This document shows, one piece after another, positions 47,473 to 57,451 of a stretch of DNA of 64,000 nucleotides; positions within the stretch are counted from its first letter, which is position 1, and every line of letters begins with the position of its first letter. This DNA comes from Ewingella americana (GTDB lineage: Bacteria > Pseudomonadota > Gammaproteobacteria > Enterobacterales > Enterobacteriaceae). The notes under the pieces are model-generated. The model was not told where the DNA came from. It saw only the letters and a list, made by a program, of their open reading frames with translations, and made no database searches. A program made the translations under genes and the position numbers. The DNA is taken from NCBI RefSeq assembly GCF_006438725.1, contig NZ_RCZD01000009.1, forward strand, positions 124,001 through 188,000. Reading direction: 5' to 3'.

Positions 47473-48222
47473 TTAGAAGCTGTACGTCACACCCGTCCAC
47501 AAGATTCCGGTGTAAGATTTATCAACCATCGGGCTGTCTTTCACTTCATCAGCTAAACGAATATAACGACCGGTGAAGAAACCTTGCCACTGGCTGTTAA
47601 AGTCATACTTAGCGGAAAGCTCAACATAGGGGCTGAAGCTGTCGTTAGGCGAATAGCTGCTCAGGCCACTGCGACGGGATTCATTGCCGTTGATACCGTA
47701 GTAGTACTTATTCTGGTTACTGCTGTTCCAGGATACGCCCACCCCAGGGATCAACGCCCAATTATCCTGATGGAATGCATACAGATACGCCACATCAGCA
47801 ACCAAACCGTTGCTATTGTTAAGAACGTCACCGTTGAAGGTTGTGCGGATGGTGCCCCACTCTTCATTATGAGAATAGGCCAGACCGCCCATCAGGGTGC
47901 CGCGACGCTTATCCAGACGCTTCATCTGTGAATCATCGGTGTCGTCAGTATCAAAACCAAATGGAATATAGGTTGCCGTCAGGCTGAGTTTATTTTTGTC
48001 ATCCTTCCACAGGTAGTACCCTGCAGTCAGAGTATGAAAATAAAAATCATCGCCTTCATAGCTGATAATCGGTACCGGGTAAACTTTGGTGTCATACCCT
48101 TTGTACGGGGTCGTGCCAACGAGTGCAGATGCACCCAGCGCCCAGGTACCAGCCGTTGCTGCATGGCTGAACATGATGGCAGTCGCTGCGATGGACAGTG
48201 TTCTGAAATGCGAAACTTTCAT
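47473..48222 (-). CDS. mipA: MipA/OmpV-family outer-membrane scaffold protein
   Basis: The product has 249 residues from MKVSHFRTLS; an ATG 11 codons earlier precedes the signal peptide and is rejected. Sec signal peptide: TLSIAATAIMFSHAATA. The mature protein alternates aromatic and polar residues as in a beta-barrel and ends in Phe (GVTYSF), the outer-membrane insertion signal. Family features include GASALVGTTPYKGYDTKVYP and ISYEGDDFYFHTLTAGYYLW. MipA links murein polymerase and hydrolase (MltA, PBP1B) in E. coli. Confidence 0.92.
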   Translation of the reverse strand: MKVSHFRTLSIAATAIMFSHAATAGTWALGASALVGTTPYKGYDTKVYPVPIISYEGDDFYFHTLTAGYYLWKDDKNKLSLTATYIPFGFDTDDTDDSQMKRLDKRRGTLMGGLAYSHNEEWGTIRTTFNGDVLNNSNGLVADVAYLYAFHQDNWALIPGVGVSWNSSNQNKYYYGINGNESRRSGLSSYSPNDSFSPYVELSAKYDFNSQWQGFFTGRYIRLADEVKDSPMVDKSYTGILWTGVTYSF

Positions 48223-48768
48223 TGTTAATAGATCCCTTATTGTAATAACCGCCAATAGTGTAAGCGAAGACTAATGACTGCGCTTAGCATTTACAGTTCG
48301 GTCGAACTATTTTGCTCAGAAAACCAAGACGATCGCATAATTTATATGCAAAGTATGAAATAAAAATGACTAAAAGAATTTCATTACCCTCTCAGACCAC
48401 GTCCTGTAAGGGTTCAAAGTAGAATTCCCTTAAGTGAGTCATTGATATGTCTTAAAAAATGGGAGGGAGGTAGAGGAAATTTTTGTAATGCCAAACTACG
48501 CTTATTAATAGACGAAAGACTCCACCTGAGGCGCTTCCCGCCCCGGGGATTGCAGACAGTTTATATTTTTCGCGGTCTGTCACCCCGAACGATGGGTTTC
48601 TGCAAGTTGGCATAAGGGTTGCTGTACTCAGATGGGGAGCTTTCTTCCGGGAGCAGAACGATTCCTAACGCTCTCATTTACCTGTGCTATACCCAACGTC
48701 GTTGGCGCTGCGGCTATCCGGCAACACCGCCAATAACAAGGGGTAAATTAACGAAGGACGGGCATCGT
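48223..48768. promoter_or_regulatory. mipA/yeaG divergent region with sigma-54 promoter
   Basis: This 546-bp gap is AT-rich next to mipA and GC-richer near yeaG. It holds a consensus sigma-54 promoter (48607-48623, listed separately), so yeaG would have a leader of about 135 nt. I saw no convincing NtrC palindrome and no ORF with protein-like features. Confidence 0.6.
48607..48623 (+). promoter_or_regulatory. Sigma-54 promoter of yeaG-yeaH
   Basis: TTGGCATAAGGGTTGCT carries the -24 GG and -12 GC with exactly 10 bases between, in good TGGCA/TTGCT context. E. coli yeaG is known to be induced by nitrogen starvation through NtrC and sigma-54, which fits. Confidence 0.8.
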
Positions 48769-50703
48769 ATGAACATATTTGACCATTATCGCCAGCGCTA
48801 TGAAGCTGCCAAGGACGAAGAGTTCACACTTCAGGAATTTCTTACCATTGCCAAGCAAGATCGCAGTGCTTATGTTAACGCTGCGGAACGTCTGCTGATG
48901 GCCATCGGTGAACCAGTGATGGTAGATACCGCACTTGAATCTCGCCTGTCGCGTTTATTCTCTAATCGGGTTGTCGCCCGTTATCCTGCGTTTGAAGAGT
49001 TTTATGGTATGGAAGATGCTATCGAGCAGATAGTTTCCTACCTGAAACACGCAGCGCAAGGGCTGGAAGAAAAGAAACAGATCCTTTATTTACTCGGCCC
49101 GGTGGGCGGCGGTAAATCCTCGCTGGCTGAACGCCTGAAAGCCTTAATGCAGCGTGTTCCTATCTACATTCTGAGCGCGAATGGCGACCGCAGTCCGGTT
49201 AATGATCATCCTCTGTGCCTGTTTAACCCACAGGAAGATGCCACTATTCTTGAAAAAGAGTACAACATCCCTACCCGTTATCTCGGCACCATCATGTCCC
49301 CGTGGGCAGCAAAACGCCTGCACGAGTTTGGCGGGGATATCACTAAATTTAAAGTCATCAAAGTCTGGCCCTCTATCCTTGAGCAAATTGCTATCGCTAA
49401 GACTGAACCCGGCGATGAGAACAATCAGGACATCTCCGCGCTGGTCGGTAAAGTGGATATCCGTAAACTGGAAAACCATGCGCAAAACGACCCTGATGCT
49501 TACGGTTATTCCGGTGCTCTGTGCCGCGCTAACCAGGGTGTGATGGAGTTCGTCGAGATGTTCAAAGCGCCAATTAAAGTGCTGCATCCGCTGCTAACTG
49601 CCACGCAGGAAGGTAACTATAACGGTACTGAAGGGATCTCCGCCCTGCCGTTCAACGGCATTATTCTTGCGCACTCCAACGAATCCGAGTGGGTGACGTT
49701 CCGTAACAACAAGAATAACGAAGCTTTCCTGGACCGTGTTTATATCGTTAAAGTGCCTTACTGCCTGCGCGTGTCGGAAGAGATGAAGATCTACGACAAG
49801 TTACTCAGCAACAGTGAGCTGGTGCATGCCCCCTGTGCGCCGGGAACGCTGGAAACACTGGCCCGCTTTTCCATTCTGTCGCGACTGAAAGTGCCGGAAA
49901 ACTCCAGCAGTTATTCCAAAATGCGGGTGTACGACGGTGAAAGCCTCAAAGACACGGACCCGAAAGCCAAGTCATATCAGGAGTATCGTGACTATGCCGG
50001 GGTAGATGAAGGAATGAATGGTCTGTCGACCCGTTTTGCCTTCAAAATTCTGTCACGGGTATTTAACTTTGACCATGCAGAAGTGGCCGCTAACCCTGTT
50101 CATCTTTTCTATGTCCTCGAACAGCAAATTGAGCGTGAGCAGTTCCCGCAGGACATCGCAGAGAAATACCTTGAACACCTGAAAGGCTATCTGATCCCAA
50201 AATACGCCGAGTTTATCGGTAAAGAGATCCAGACCGCCTACCTGGAGTCTTACTCAGAGTACGGACAGAATATTTTCGACCGTTATGTTACCTACGCTGA
50301 CTTCTGGATCCAGGATCAGGAATACCGTGACCCGGATACCGGCCAGTTGTTTGACCGGGAAGCGCTAAATGCCGAGCTGGAGAAAATTGAAAAACCGGCT
50401 GGGATCAGTAATCCAAAAGACTTCCGCAACGAGATCGTGAACTTTGTGCTGCGCGCCCGTGCGCAAAACAGCGGGCGCAATCCGAACTGGACCAGTTACG
50501 AAAAACTGCGCACGGTGATTGAGAAAAAAATGTTCTCAAATACCGAGGAATTACTGCCAGTTATCTCGTTCAACGCCAAAACGTCGACCGATGAGCAGAA
50601 GAAACACGATGACTTTGTCGACAGAATGATGGAGAAAGGATATACACGCAAACAGGTTCGTCTGCTGTGTGAATGGTATCTGCGCGTAAGAAAATCCTCA
50701 TAA
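48769..50703 (+). CDS. yeaG: YeaG, PrkA-type serine/threonine kinase
   Basis: The product has 644 residues, the exact E. coli length, from [10 protein letters not shown] with AAGGA upstream; the frame is open 50 codons further but that lies in the leader. The N-terminal AAA-type domain has Walker [10 protein letters not shown] (110-118), and the PrkA C-terminal domain follows. YeaG is a stress kinase active under nitrogen starvation and stationary phase. yeaH follows after 34 bp, and both are conserved partners of ycgB (57.4 kb here). Confidence 0.96.
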   Translation: MNIFDHYRQRYEAAKDEEFTLQEFLTIAKQDRSAYVNAAERLLMAIGEPVMVDTALESRLSRLFSNRVVARYPAFEEFYGMEDAIEQIVSYLKHAAQGLEEKKQILYLLGPVGGGKSSLAERLKALMQRVPIYILSANGDRSPVNDHPLCLFNPQEDATILEKEYNIPTRYLGTIMSPWAAKRLHEFGGDITKFKVIKVWPSILEQIAIAKTEPGDENNQDISALVGKVDIRKLENHAQNDPDAYGYSGALCRANQGVMEFVEMFKAPIKVLHPLLTATQEGNYNGTEGISALPFNGIILAHSNESEWVTFRNNKNNEAFLDRVYIVKVPYCLRVSEEMKIYDKLLSNSELVHAPCAPGTLETLARFSILSRLKVPENSSSYSKMRVYDGESLKDTDPKAKSYQEYRDYAGVDEGMNGLSTRFAFKILSRVFNFDHAEVAANPVHLFYVLEQQIEREQFPQDIAEKYLEHLKGYLIPKYAEFIGKEIQTAYLESYSEYGQNIFDRYVTYADFWIQDQEYRDPDTGQLFDREALNAELEKIEKPAGISNPKDFRNEIVNFVLRARAQNSGRNPNWTSYEKLRTVIEKKMFSNTEELLPVISFNAKTSTDEQKKHDDFVDRMMEKGYTRKQVRLLCEWYLRVRKSS

Positions 50704-50737
50704 CAGAGGATCGATGGCAACGTCGTTTGGGGGAAAT

Positions 50738-52012
50738 ATGACGTACTTTATTGACCGACGACTGAATGGCAAGAATAAAAGCGCGGTTAACCGCCAGCGC
50801 TTTTTGCGCCGCTATAAGTCGCAAATCAAACAGTCGATTGCCGAGGCCATCAACAAGCGTTCGGTTACCGACGTAGACAGTGGGGAGTCTGTTTCGATCC
50901 CCATCGAAGATATCAACGAACCTATGTTCCATCAGGGCCGGGGGGGATTGCGTCACCGCGTTCATCCCGGCAATGATCATTTCGTGCAAAACGACCGTAT
51001 CGAGAGGCCCCCCGGCGGCGGTGGCGGCGGGAGTGGTCAGGGTGATGCCAGTAAAGATGGCGAAGGCGAGGACGAGTTTTCCTTCCAGATCTCCAAAGAT
51101 GAATATCTTGACCTGTTGTTCGAGGATTTGGCGCTGCCTAACCTGCAAAAAAATCAGTTCAGGCAACTGACCGAATACAAAACGCATCGCTCCGGTTACA
51201 CCTCTAACGGTGTCCCGGCCAATATCAGTGTTGTCCGCTCACTACAAAACTCCCTCGCCCGCCGCACGGCGATGACCGCAGGGAAAAAACGGGAACTGCG
51301 CGCGCTGGAGTCCACACTGAGTGAAGTGGAGAACAGCGAACCGGCGCAGCTATTGGAAGAGGAACGGCTACGCAAAGAAATTGCCGAGTTGCGGCAGAAA
51401 ATAGCCAAAACACCGTTTATCGATACCTTTGATTTACGCTACAAAAACTATGAACGTCGCCCTGAGCCTTCCAGCCAGGCGGTGATGTTCTGCCTTATGG
51501 ACGTCTCTGGCTCCATGGATCAGGCAACCAAGGATATGGCCAAGCGTTTCTATATCCTGCTCTATCTGTTCCTGAGCAGGACGTATAAAAACGTGGACGT
51601 GGTCTACATCCGTCACCATACACAAGCGAAAGAAGTGGATGAACAGGAGTTTTTCTACTCACAGGAAACTGGTGGGACCATCGTTTCAAGCGCCTTGAAG
51701 CTGATGGATGAGGTCATCCAGGAACGTTATGATCCGGCGCAGTGGAATATCTACGCTGCACAAGCATCCGATGGCGATAACTGGGCAGATGACTCCCCGC
51801 TGTGTCATCAGATACTCGCACAAAAACTGTTACCGATGGTGCGCTACTACAGCTATATCGAGATAACCCGTCGCGCTCACCAGACACTGTGGCGCGAATA
51901 TGAAGTATTGCAGGAGAAATTTGGTAATTTCGCCATGCAGCATATACGTGAACCGGAAGATATCTACCCGGTATTCCGGGAACTTTTTCATAAGCAAACT
52001 GCAGATAATTGA
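50738..52012 (+). CDS. yeaH: YeaH, DUF444 von Willebrand A-like protein
   Basis: The product has 424 residues from [15 protein letters not shown], after GGGGGAAAT; a start eight codons upstream is disregarded. A basic N-terminal region, a glycine linker (about 92-99: GGGGGGSG), a charged coiled-coil-like stretch (about 185-225) and a C-terminal vWA-like domain with the MIDAS motif MDVSGSM (near 252) are visible. It probably works with the YeaG kinase in the same stress response; the molecular role is unknown. Confidence 0.95.
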   Translation: MTYFIDRRLNGKNKSAVNRQRFLRRYKSQIKQSIAEAINKRSVTDVDSGESVSIPIEDINEPMFHQGRGGLRHRVHPGNDHFVQNDRIERPPGGGGGGSGQGDASKDGEGEDEFSFQISKDEYLDLLFEDLALPNLQKNQFRQLTEYKTHRSGYTSNGVPANISVVRSLQNSLARRTAMTAGKKRELRALESTLSEVENSEPAQLLEEERLRKEIAELRQKIAKTPFIDTFDLRYKNYERRPEPSSQAVMFCLMDVSGSMDQATKDMAKRFYILLYLFLSRTYKNVDVVYIRHHTQAKEVDEQEFFYSQETGGTIVSSALKLMDEVIQERYDPAQWNIYAAQASDGDNWADDSPLCHQILAQKLLPMVRYYSYIEITRRAHQTLWREYEVLQEKFGNFAMQHIREPEDIYPVFRELFHKQTADN

Positions 52013-52062
52013 TTCTTATATCCAGTACGGTGGTTATTTTCCACGCGCCAATTTTAAGACAA

Positions 52063-52100
52063 TAAAAAAGCCAATGGAGCAATCCACTGGCTTTCTTTTT
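52063..52100. terminator. Terminator of yeaG-yeaH
   Basis: AAAGCCA-A-TGGA and TCCA-C-TGGCTTT make an 11-bp stem with one mismatch, then TCTTTTT; A-rich on the other side. Serves convergent yeaH and ydiY. Confidence 0.8.
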
Positions 52101-52134
52101 ATTTAATGTGCTTAACACCGCACGTGCGACAAAA

Positions 52135-52899
52135 TTACAAACCGTAAACCAGGTTTATTGAGGTCACCGTATCGGTTTTATCCGGCGCACTGGCTGGCGG
52201 CTGGGTGTTATAGGTCACGTCATAAGCCAGTTTCAGCGAGAAGCTCTTGTTGATAGCCACTTTCAGCGCAGTCTCTGAGTTGTAGGTGGTTTCATCATTC
52301 GCTAACACGGAGAAGGCTTGCGTAAACTGAGCCGTATCACTGATTTTATATCCGTAAACACCAGAGCCATAAGCCAGAGCCCGGGTATTATGACCACCCT
52401 GCTCGAATTCATCATGACGAACACCAGGACCCGCTTCAAGGTTGAGGGTATGAACCGGACCGTTCCAGATCTGGCGACCATAACCCACCGCACCGACATC
52501 ACGCGCGCGATAGCCGTTGTAGCGGTCACTGAGCCAACTGCCCTGACCAAATACGTAGTTGCTATCGTCCAAATTATAACGGCTACGGGCACCGGCCTGA
52601 TATTTTTCAGATGAGCGCACACCTGATGACGAGGTGTTACGCGCAGAACCCCAGATACTGTTGGCAGTATTGGTGTTAAACCATGTCATGGTGGTATCTG
52701 CACTCAGTGATGAGTTACTTGTGTTACCCGTCTGCGCGGTGTAACCGGCCTGGATGTTACCATCAAAGGGTTTTTTAGCCGTGGAAGGATCATCCAGCGA
52801 CGTAAAAATGGTGGTGTCTGCAAGGCTTGAGATACTGAACAACGCTGCACCGCAAACTACGGCATAAGCGGGTAAACGACGTACAACCTGAAAAAACAT
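52135..52899 (-). CDS. ydiY: YdiY-like DUF481 outer-membrane beta-barrel protein
   Basis: The product has 254 residues, with a Sec signal peptide (AYAVVCGAALFSISSLA) and GGGGAAG as Shine-Dalgarno. The mature part begins DTTIFTSLDDPSTAKKPFDG and continues with alternating barrel strands (GNIQAGYTAQTGNTSNSSLS, GQGSWLSDRYNGYRARD, GYGRQIWNGPVHTLNLEAGPGVR). It ends in a hydrophobic NLVYGL. E. coli YdiY is the same size and close in sequence. Function is unknown; DUF481 proteins are often acid- or salt-responsive porin-like barrels. Confidence 0.9.
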   Translation of the reverse strand: MFFQVVRRLPAYAVVCGAALFSISSLADTTIFTSLDDPSTAKKPFDGNIQAGYTAQTGNTSNSSLSADTTMTWFNTNTANSIWGSARNTSSSGVRSSEKYQAGARSRYNLDDSNYVFGQGSWLSDRYNGYRARDVGAVGYGRQIWNGPVHTLNLEAGPGVRHDEFEQGGHNTRALAYGSGVYGYKISDTAQFTQAFSVLANDETTYNSETALKVAINKSFSLKLAYDVTYNTQPPASAPDKTDTVTSINLVYGL

Positions 52900-53388
52900 T
52901 TTGCTTCCCCAATAGACTTAAGGCAAATAACACGCCATAACGTTAGCGCTTTACTCAAAAAAACAGCACTCATCGAAATAACTCTGCCATTCATTAAGTT
53001 CCCTTAACCAAGCCTGGCAACTCCCTTCGATGACGCACGGACTTATTCAAACATCGAAAAACTCGTACGAATATACAGCACCTTGAGGCTGATATCCTTT
53101 TTTAACGGGATCTTTTAGACAGTTCCGAGTGACAGTTATCTCCTGACATGGAAACAACCAAAATCATTACACTTTATTTCCCTGTTCTTTAAATTCAGCC
53201 CTGAATGATGATTTATTCACTCGCCTAAAAGGGACCGTGGCAAATGTCTGCGCCCTTCACTGAGCAGATTTCGGCCGAACCCTACGCGGTATCTTGTCCT
53301 TTTGACCGGGGCGAGTTAGCTTTAGACCAGTTGATAACATCTTATTGCGCCGCGAGTTCCTCGCAGGCTGCCTTCAGGAGGAGTGGTC
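52900..53388. other. Long intergenic region between ydiY and nadE
   Basis: This 489-bp stretch holds divergent promoter DNA for ydiY and nadE. I see an AT-rich half (52900-53230) and a GC-richer nadE leader (53230-53388), with no recognisable RNA, operator or ORF. A short open frame at 53244-53429 runs into nadE out of frame and looks spurious. Confidence 0.5.
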
Positions 53389-54219
53389 ATGGCTTTACAA
53401 CAAGAGATTATTCAGGCTCTGCACGTTAAACCGCACATCGATACTGCACAAGAAGTGCGCGTTAGCGTCGACTTTCTTAAAAATTATCTGCTGGCCCATC
53501 CCTTTATCAAATCTTTGGTACTGGGCATCAGCGGCGGGCAGGATTCTACTCTCACCGGTAAACTTTGCCAAACGGCAATTAGTGAATTGCGTGCACAAAC
53601 CGCAGACGACAGTTATCAGTTCATCGCGGTGCGTTTGCCCTATGGCGTGCAGGCAGATGAGTCAGACTGCCTTGACGCCATCAACTTTATCAAACCCGAT
53701 CAAGTTCTTACCGTGAATATCAAAGATGCCGTGCTGGCCAGTGAAGCCACTCTGCGCGCGATTGGCATGGAATTAAGCGACTTTATCAAGGGCAATGAAA
53801 AAGCACGCGAACGCATGAAAGCACAGTACAGCATCGCCGGAATGCGCAAAGGGGTGGTGGTTGGCACTGACCATGCAGCAGAAGCCGTGACCGGATTCTT
53901 CACCAAATACGGTGACGGCGGCACTGATATCAATCCGCTATTTCGTCTGAATAAACGTCAGGGGAAAGCGCTTCTTCATTACCTTGGTTGCCCGGCTCAT
54001 TTGTACACCAAAGTGCCGACTGCCGATCTGGAAGAGGACCGCCCTTCACTACCAGATGAAGTGGCGCTGGGCGTGACCTACGAGGTGATCGACGATTATC
54101 TTGAAGGCAAAAAAGTTGACGATACGTCCGCGGCTATTATCGAGGGCTGGTACACCCGCACTGAACATAAGCGTCAGCCGCCAATTACCGTGTTTGACGA
54201 CTTCTGGAAGAAAAAATAA
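53389..54219 (+). CDS. nadE: NadE, NH3-dependent NAD synthetase
   Basis: The product has 276 residues from MALQQEI (E. coli has 275), with a strong AGGAGGAG six bases upstream; a GTG two codons earlier overlaps the Shine-Dalgarno. The P-loop is SGGQDS (48-53). Further blocks are [33 protein letters not shown] (nicotinate-adenine dinucleotide site) and [15 protein letters not shown]. It is the last step of NAD synthesis. Monocistronic. Confidence 0.97.
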   Translation: MALQQEIIQALHVKPHIDTAQEVRVSVDFLKNYLLAHPFIKSLVLGISGGQDSTLTGKLCQTAISELRAQTADDSYQFIAVRLPYGVQADESDCLDAINFIKPDQVLTVNIKDAVLASEATLRAIGMELSDFIKGNEKARERMKAQYSIAGMRKGVVVGTDHAAEAVTGFFTKYGDGGTDINPLFRLNKRQGKALLHYLGCPAHLYTKVPTADLEEDRPSLPDEVALGVTYEVIDDYLEGKKVDDTSAAIIEGWYTRTEHKRQPPITVFDDFWKKK

Positions 54220-54240
54220 CGCCCTGAGTTAACCCGATAA

Positions 54241-54272
54241 AAACAACGGGCGCCCTGGTGGGTCCGTTGTTT
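54241..54272 (+). terminator. Terminator of nadE
   Basis: AAACAACGG and CCGTTGTTT form a 9-bp stem around a 14-base loop, followed by ATT; T-tract is short. Confidence 0.65.
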
Positions 54273-54319
54273 ATTAATCATTTTATCTCTAACATTTAAC
54301 AACCTCTTTCCATCCCGGC

Positions 54320-55564
54320 ATGAAATCATTACCCTTAGCCTCCCTTCGAACACGGACTATGATGTTTTCTATGCAAAAATTCCTTTTCCTGCTGCTGAGT
54401 TTAGTCCTGCTGGGACCTCTGGGGATCGACCTCTATCTCCCTGCCATTCCTGCCATCGCCAGCGGTCTGAACAGCTCTGAAGAAGTGATTCAGTCTTCCA
54501 TTTCGTTATTCATTCTGGTGATGGGTTTGGGCCAATTGATCGCCGGTCCGCTGGTTGACCGCTTTGGCCGCCGGCCGATGGCCATCATCGGTGTGGTGGT
54601 GTATCTGGTCGGTGCAGCCATTGCTGCCACTTCGGTGACATCGCTGATGTTTATGCTTTCACGGGTGGTCCAGGGGCTGGCGGTCTGCTGTACGTCAGTA
54701 GTCATTTTCAGCGGCGTGCGTGACCGCATGAGCGGCAATGATGCCGCACGGGCTTACGGCTTCCTTAACGGTACGCTGAATATTATCCCGGCGTTAGCGC
54801 CGCTGATTGGCGGATTGATCGCGCAGTACTATGGCTGGCGCGCTCCTTTCTGGGCGCTGTGCGGTTACACCATCGCAGTGCTGATCCTGATTCTGTGTAA
54901 ACTGCCAGAAACCCGCCCTGCCGATACACAATCCGGCGGTGCCCTGCCGTTTAAGCAATATGCACGGATTTTGCTCAATAAGCGTTTCATTACCTTTGCG
55001 GCTGTCAATGCAGGCGCGATGGGCATGGCGCTAACCTACGTCTCTCTGGCTCCAACGGTGCTGATGAGCCAGGCCGGGCTGACGCCGTTTGAATTTTCGT
55101 TGGTATTCGGTGCCAACGGTTTTTGGATCATGGCAGTCAGCTTTATCGCCAATCGTATTATCCAAAAAGTGGGCAGACCGCTGTGTCTGGCGACGGGCGG
55201 TGTATTGATGTTTACGGGATGTGCAGGCTTGGTGGCTGGCCTGACGCTGGTAGCCCCTGAGGCGCAACACGCGACATGGCTGTACATGATGCCGGTTGCC
55301 TGTGCCTGTGCCGGTCTGGCATTCCTGATTGGCCCAGCCACCAGTTATGCGCTGGAGCCGTTCTCCAATGAAGCGGGCGTGGCATCAGCGTTAGTCGGAT
55401 CGGTACAAATGACCGGAGGGGCGCTGTTCGGTTTTATTGCGATGGCGCTGCCATTGCAGCCGAAGCTCAGCCTCGCACTGGTCATGCTGGCGGGAGGCGT
55501 GCTGGCTCTGCTGGCTCGTCGTGCCAGTAAAGCCTCGGCGGGCCGCCTGACCCGCCTGGATTAA
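54320..55564 (+). CDS. Bcr/CflA-family MFS exporter
   Basis: The longest frame gives 414 residues. Starts at 54359 or 54371 (MQKFLFLLLSL) would begin right at the first membrane helix and may be the true ones; no strong Shine-Dalgarno separates them. Twelve hydrophobic segments are predicted. The DHA1 signature is in GPLVDRFGRRPMAIIG, with the Bcr/CflA pattern GPLGIDLYLPAIPAIA in helix 1. Family members export drugs, sulfonamides or dipeptides. No regulator gene lies beside it. Confidence 0.87.
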   Translation: MKSLPLASLRTRTMMFSMQKFLFLLLSLVLLGPLGIDLYLPAIPAIASGLNSSEEVIQSSISLFILVMGLGQLIAGPLVDRFGRRPMAIIGVVVYLVGAAIAATSVTSLMFMLSRVVQGLAVCCTSVVIFSGVRDRMSGNDAARAYGFLNGTLNIIPALAPLIGGLIAQYYGWRAPFWALCGYTIAVLILILCKLPETRPADTQSGGALPFKQYARILLNKRFITFAAVNAGAMGMALTYVSLAPTVLMSQAGLTPFEFSLVFGANGFWIMAVSFIANRIIQKVGRPLCLATGGVLMFTGCAGLVAGLTLVAPEAQHATWLYMMPVACACAGLAFLIGPATSYALEPFSNEAGVASALVGSVQMTGGALFGFIAMALPLQPKLSLALVMLAGGVLALLARRASKASAGRLTRLD

Positions 55565-55571
55565 TCTTGTA

Positions 55572-56873
55572 TTAACCGATCGGGTGCATTTTGTGGCTGG
55601 TCGGATGCGTTGCCGCAAAGTCCGCACTGTAACGCTCAACGCCCAGATCATCGGCCGGTATTGCCGGTGTCACGCCGGACATAATGTCTGCCAGCAGCTG
55701 GCCTGAGCCACACGCCATGGTCCAGCCCAGCGTCCCGTGACCGGTATTGAGGAACAGGTTTTTGATGCGGGTTTTGCCCACAATTGGCGTGCCGTCCGGC
55801 GTCATCGGACGCAGCCCGGTCCAGAATGTGGCTTGTTCGATGTTGCCACCATTCGGATAGAGATCACGGACCACCATTTCCAGCGTTTCGCGCCGCGCTT
55901 TTGCCAGCTGGGTATTGAAGCCGACAATTTCAGCCATCCCGCCGACACGAATACGGTCATCGAAACGGGTAATGGCAATTTTGTAGCTCTCATCCAGCAC
56001 GGTGGAATATGGCGCAGAGGCAGGATCGGTTATCGGGATGGTCAGCGAGTAGCCTTTCAGCGGATAGACCGGGATTGACACCAGATCGGCCAGCAACGCG
56101 GTAGAGTAAGAACCCAAGGCCACCACGTAGGTATCCCCCTTCACCACCTCAGGACCGCACTGTACACCGGTGATTTGTCCGTTCTCCACCAGTAACTTGT
56201 CTACGCTGCGGTTAAATTCAAATACCACACCGGCCTGACGCGCCATTTCAGCCAGTTGACGGGTAAACAGCTGGCAATCACCGGTTTCATCATTGGGTAA
56301 GCGTAGACCGCCTGTCAGCTTATGGGCAACCTGCGCCAGGGCTGGTTCAACGGTCGCCAATTGGTTAGCTTCCAGTAACTGATAAGGCACACCGGCTTCC
56401 TGCAAAACAGCGATGTCCTTGGACGCGCTGTCGAACTGTTGCGCGGTGCGGAATAACTGTAATGTGCCGCCCTGACGCCCTTCGTATTGAATGCCGGTAT
56501 CTTCGCGCAGCGCTTTCAGGCAGTCACGGCTGTATTCTGCCAGTCTGACCATGCGACTTTTGTTAGTCTGGTAGTGATCCATATTGCAGTTACGCAACAT
56601 CTGCCACATCCATTGCAGTTGGAAGCGGCTGCCATCAAGGCGAATGGCCAGCGGTGCATGGCGCTGAAACATCCATTTAATGGCCTTCAGGGGAACACCC
56701 GGCGCTGCCCACGGCGCGGCATAGCCAGGGGATATTTGCCCGGCATTACCCGCACTGGTCTCTTCCGCAGGACCGGCTTGTCTGTCGATAACGGTGACCT
56801 GATGACCGGCTTTCGCCAGATACCAGGCACTGGCGACACCGACGACACCACTGCCTAAAATTACCACACGCAT
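55572..56873 (-). CDS. dadA: DadA, D-amino acid dehydrogenase small subunit
   Basis: The product has 433 residues from MRVVILGSG (E. coli has 432); a Met 28 codons upstream is rejected. It is a FAD enzyme of the DAO family: N-terminal dinucleotide fold [20 protein letters not shown] (3-22), the [21 protein letters not shown] substrate-side block, and C-terminal [17 protein letters not shown]. It oxidises D-alanine to pyruvate at the inner membrane. In E. coli dadX (alanine racemase) follows dadA; here the next gene is the convergent MFS exporter. A perfect CRP site lies 95 bp upstream. Confidence 0.96.
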   Translation of the reverse strand: MRVVILGSGVVGVASAWYLAKAGHQVTVIDRQAGPAEETSAGNAGQISPGYAAPWAAPGVPLKAIKWMFQRHAPLAIRLDGSRFQLQWMWQMLRNCNMDHYQTNKSRMVRLAEYSRDCLKALREDTGIQYEGRQGGTLQLFRTAQQFDSASKDIAVLQEAGVPYQLLEANQLATVEPALAQVAHKLTGGLRLPNDETGDCQLFTRQLAEMARQAGVVFEFNRSVDKLLVENGQITGVQCGPEVVKGDTYVVALGSYSTALLADLVSIPVYPLKGYSLTIPITDPASAPYSTVLDESYKIAITRFDDRIRVGGMAEIVGFNTQLAKARRETLEMVVRDLYPNGGNIEQATFWTGLRPMTPDGTPIVGKTRIKNLFLNTGHGTLGWTMACGSGQLLADIMSGVTPAIPADDLGVERYSADFAATHPTSHKMHPIG

Positions 56874-57451
56874 ACTCGACTCCAGTCCAAGGCAATATAA
56901 AGCATAATATTCTGTGCACAGGAAATTAACCTGACGAAGGAAAACTGCCAACATCAACGGCCATAACTGTGACTCATTTCACAATTATTTATCCTTGATC
57001 TGACGATGTTTTTCAATAGCTGCTTAAAAATAACAATACCGCGCAACATTCGCTCTGTCATGACGTAAAAACAGCCGTGTGACTATTGTGGCAATAATTA
57101 ATCATCGCTCAGCATTAGCGTTTAAAGGCGCAACTCTTTCGTTATTTAATTCTGATATAATCGCAATTTCACAGAACATTATTCCGATAAAAAGTTATTG
57201 GGTAATATTCCCTCATTTCCGTTTATGCATTGACTGTTTCGCGGCCGTGGCGAATGATGGAACTGTCCCTTTCGCGTCCCCGGTCCGGCCCTTTTACTGC
57301 GGCGCGAAAGCCTAAAAAAGCGTATGACTTCAGACTGATTCAGCATAAACCCCGGATTGAGCTACGATTATGTAGGGGCGCGCAAATTAGTAAGAAACAG
57401 TTCTGAATCAAACACTCTGTTGCGTCCGTAACTGAATGAGGGTGGCGGCTT
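56874..57451. promoter_or_regulatory. dadA/ycgB divergent control region
   Basis: This is a 578-bp gap. It holds the dadA CRP site at 56968-56983 and an 8-bp inverted repeat CTTTCGCG (57269-57276) with CGCGAAAG (57303-57310) near ycgB. A 78-codon open frame at 57079-57315 has no Shine-Dalgarno and no protein-like composition, so I do not call it. The E. coli dadA promoter is controlled by Lrp and CRP; Lrp sites cannot be judged by eye. Confidence 0.55.
56968..56983. promoter_or_regulatory. CRP site of dadA
   Basis: TGTGA-CTCATT-TCACA is a perfect CRP inverted repeat, 95 bp upstream of the dadA start, consistent with known CRP control of E. coli dadA. Confidence 0.75.

Noticed and set aside
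57079-57315. 78-codon frame between dadA and ycgB
   Set aside because: No Shine-Dalgarno, no family features, and it lies in divergent promoter DNA.
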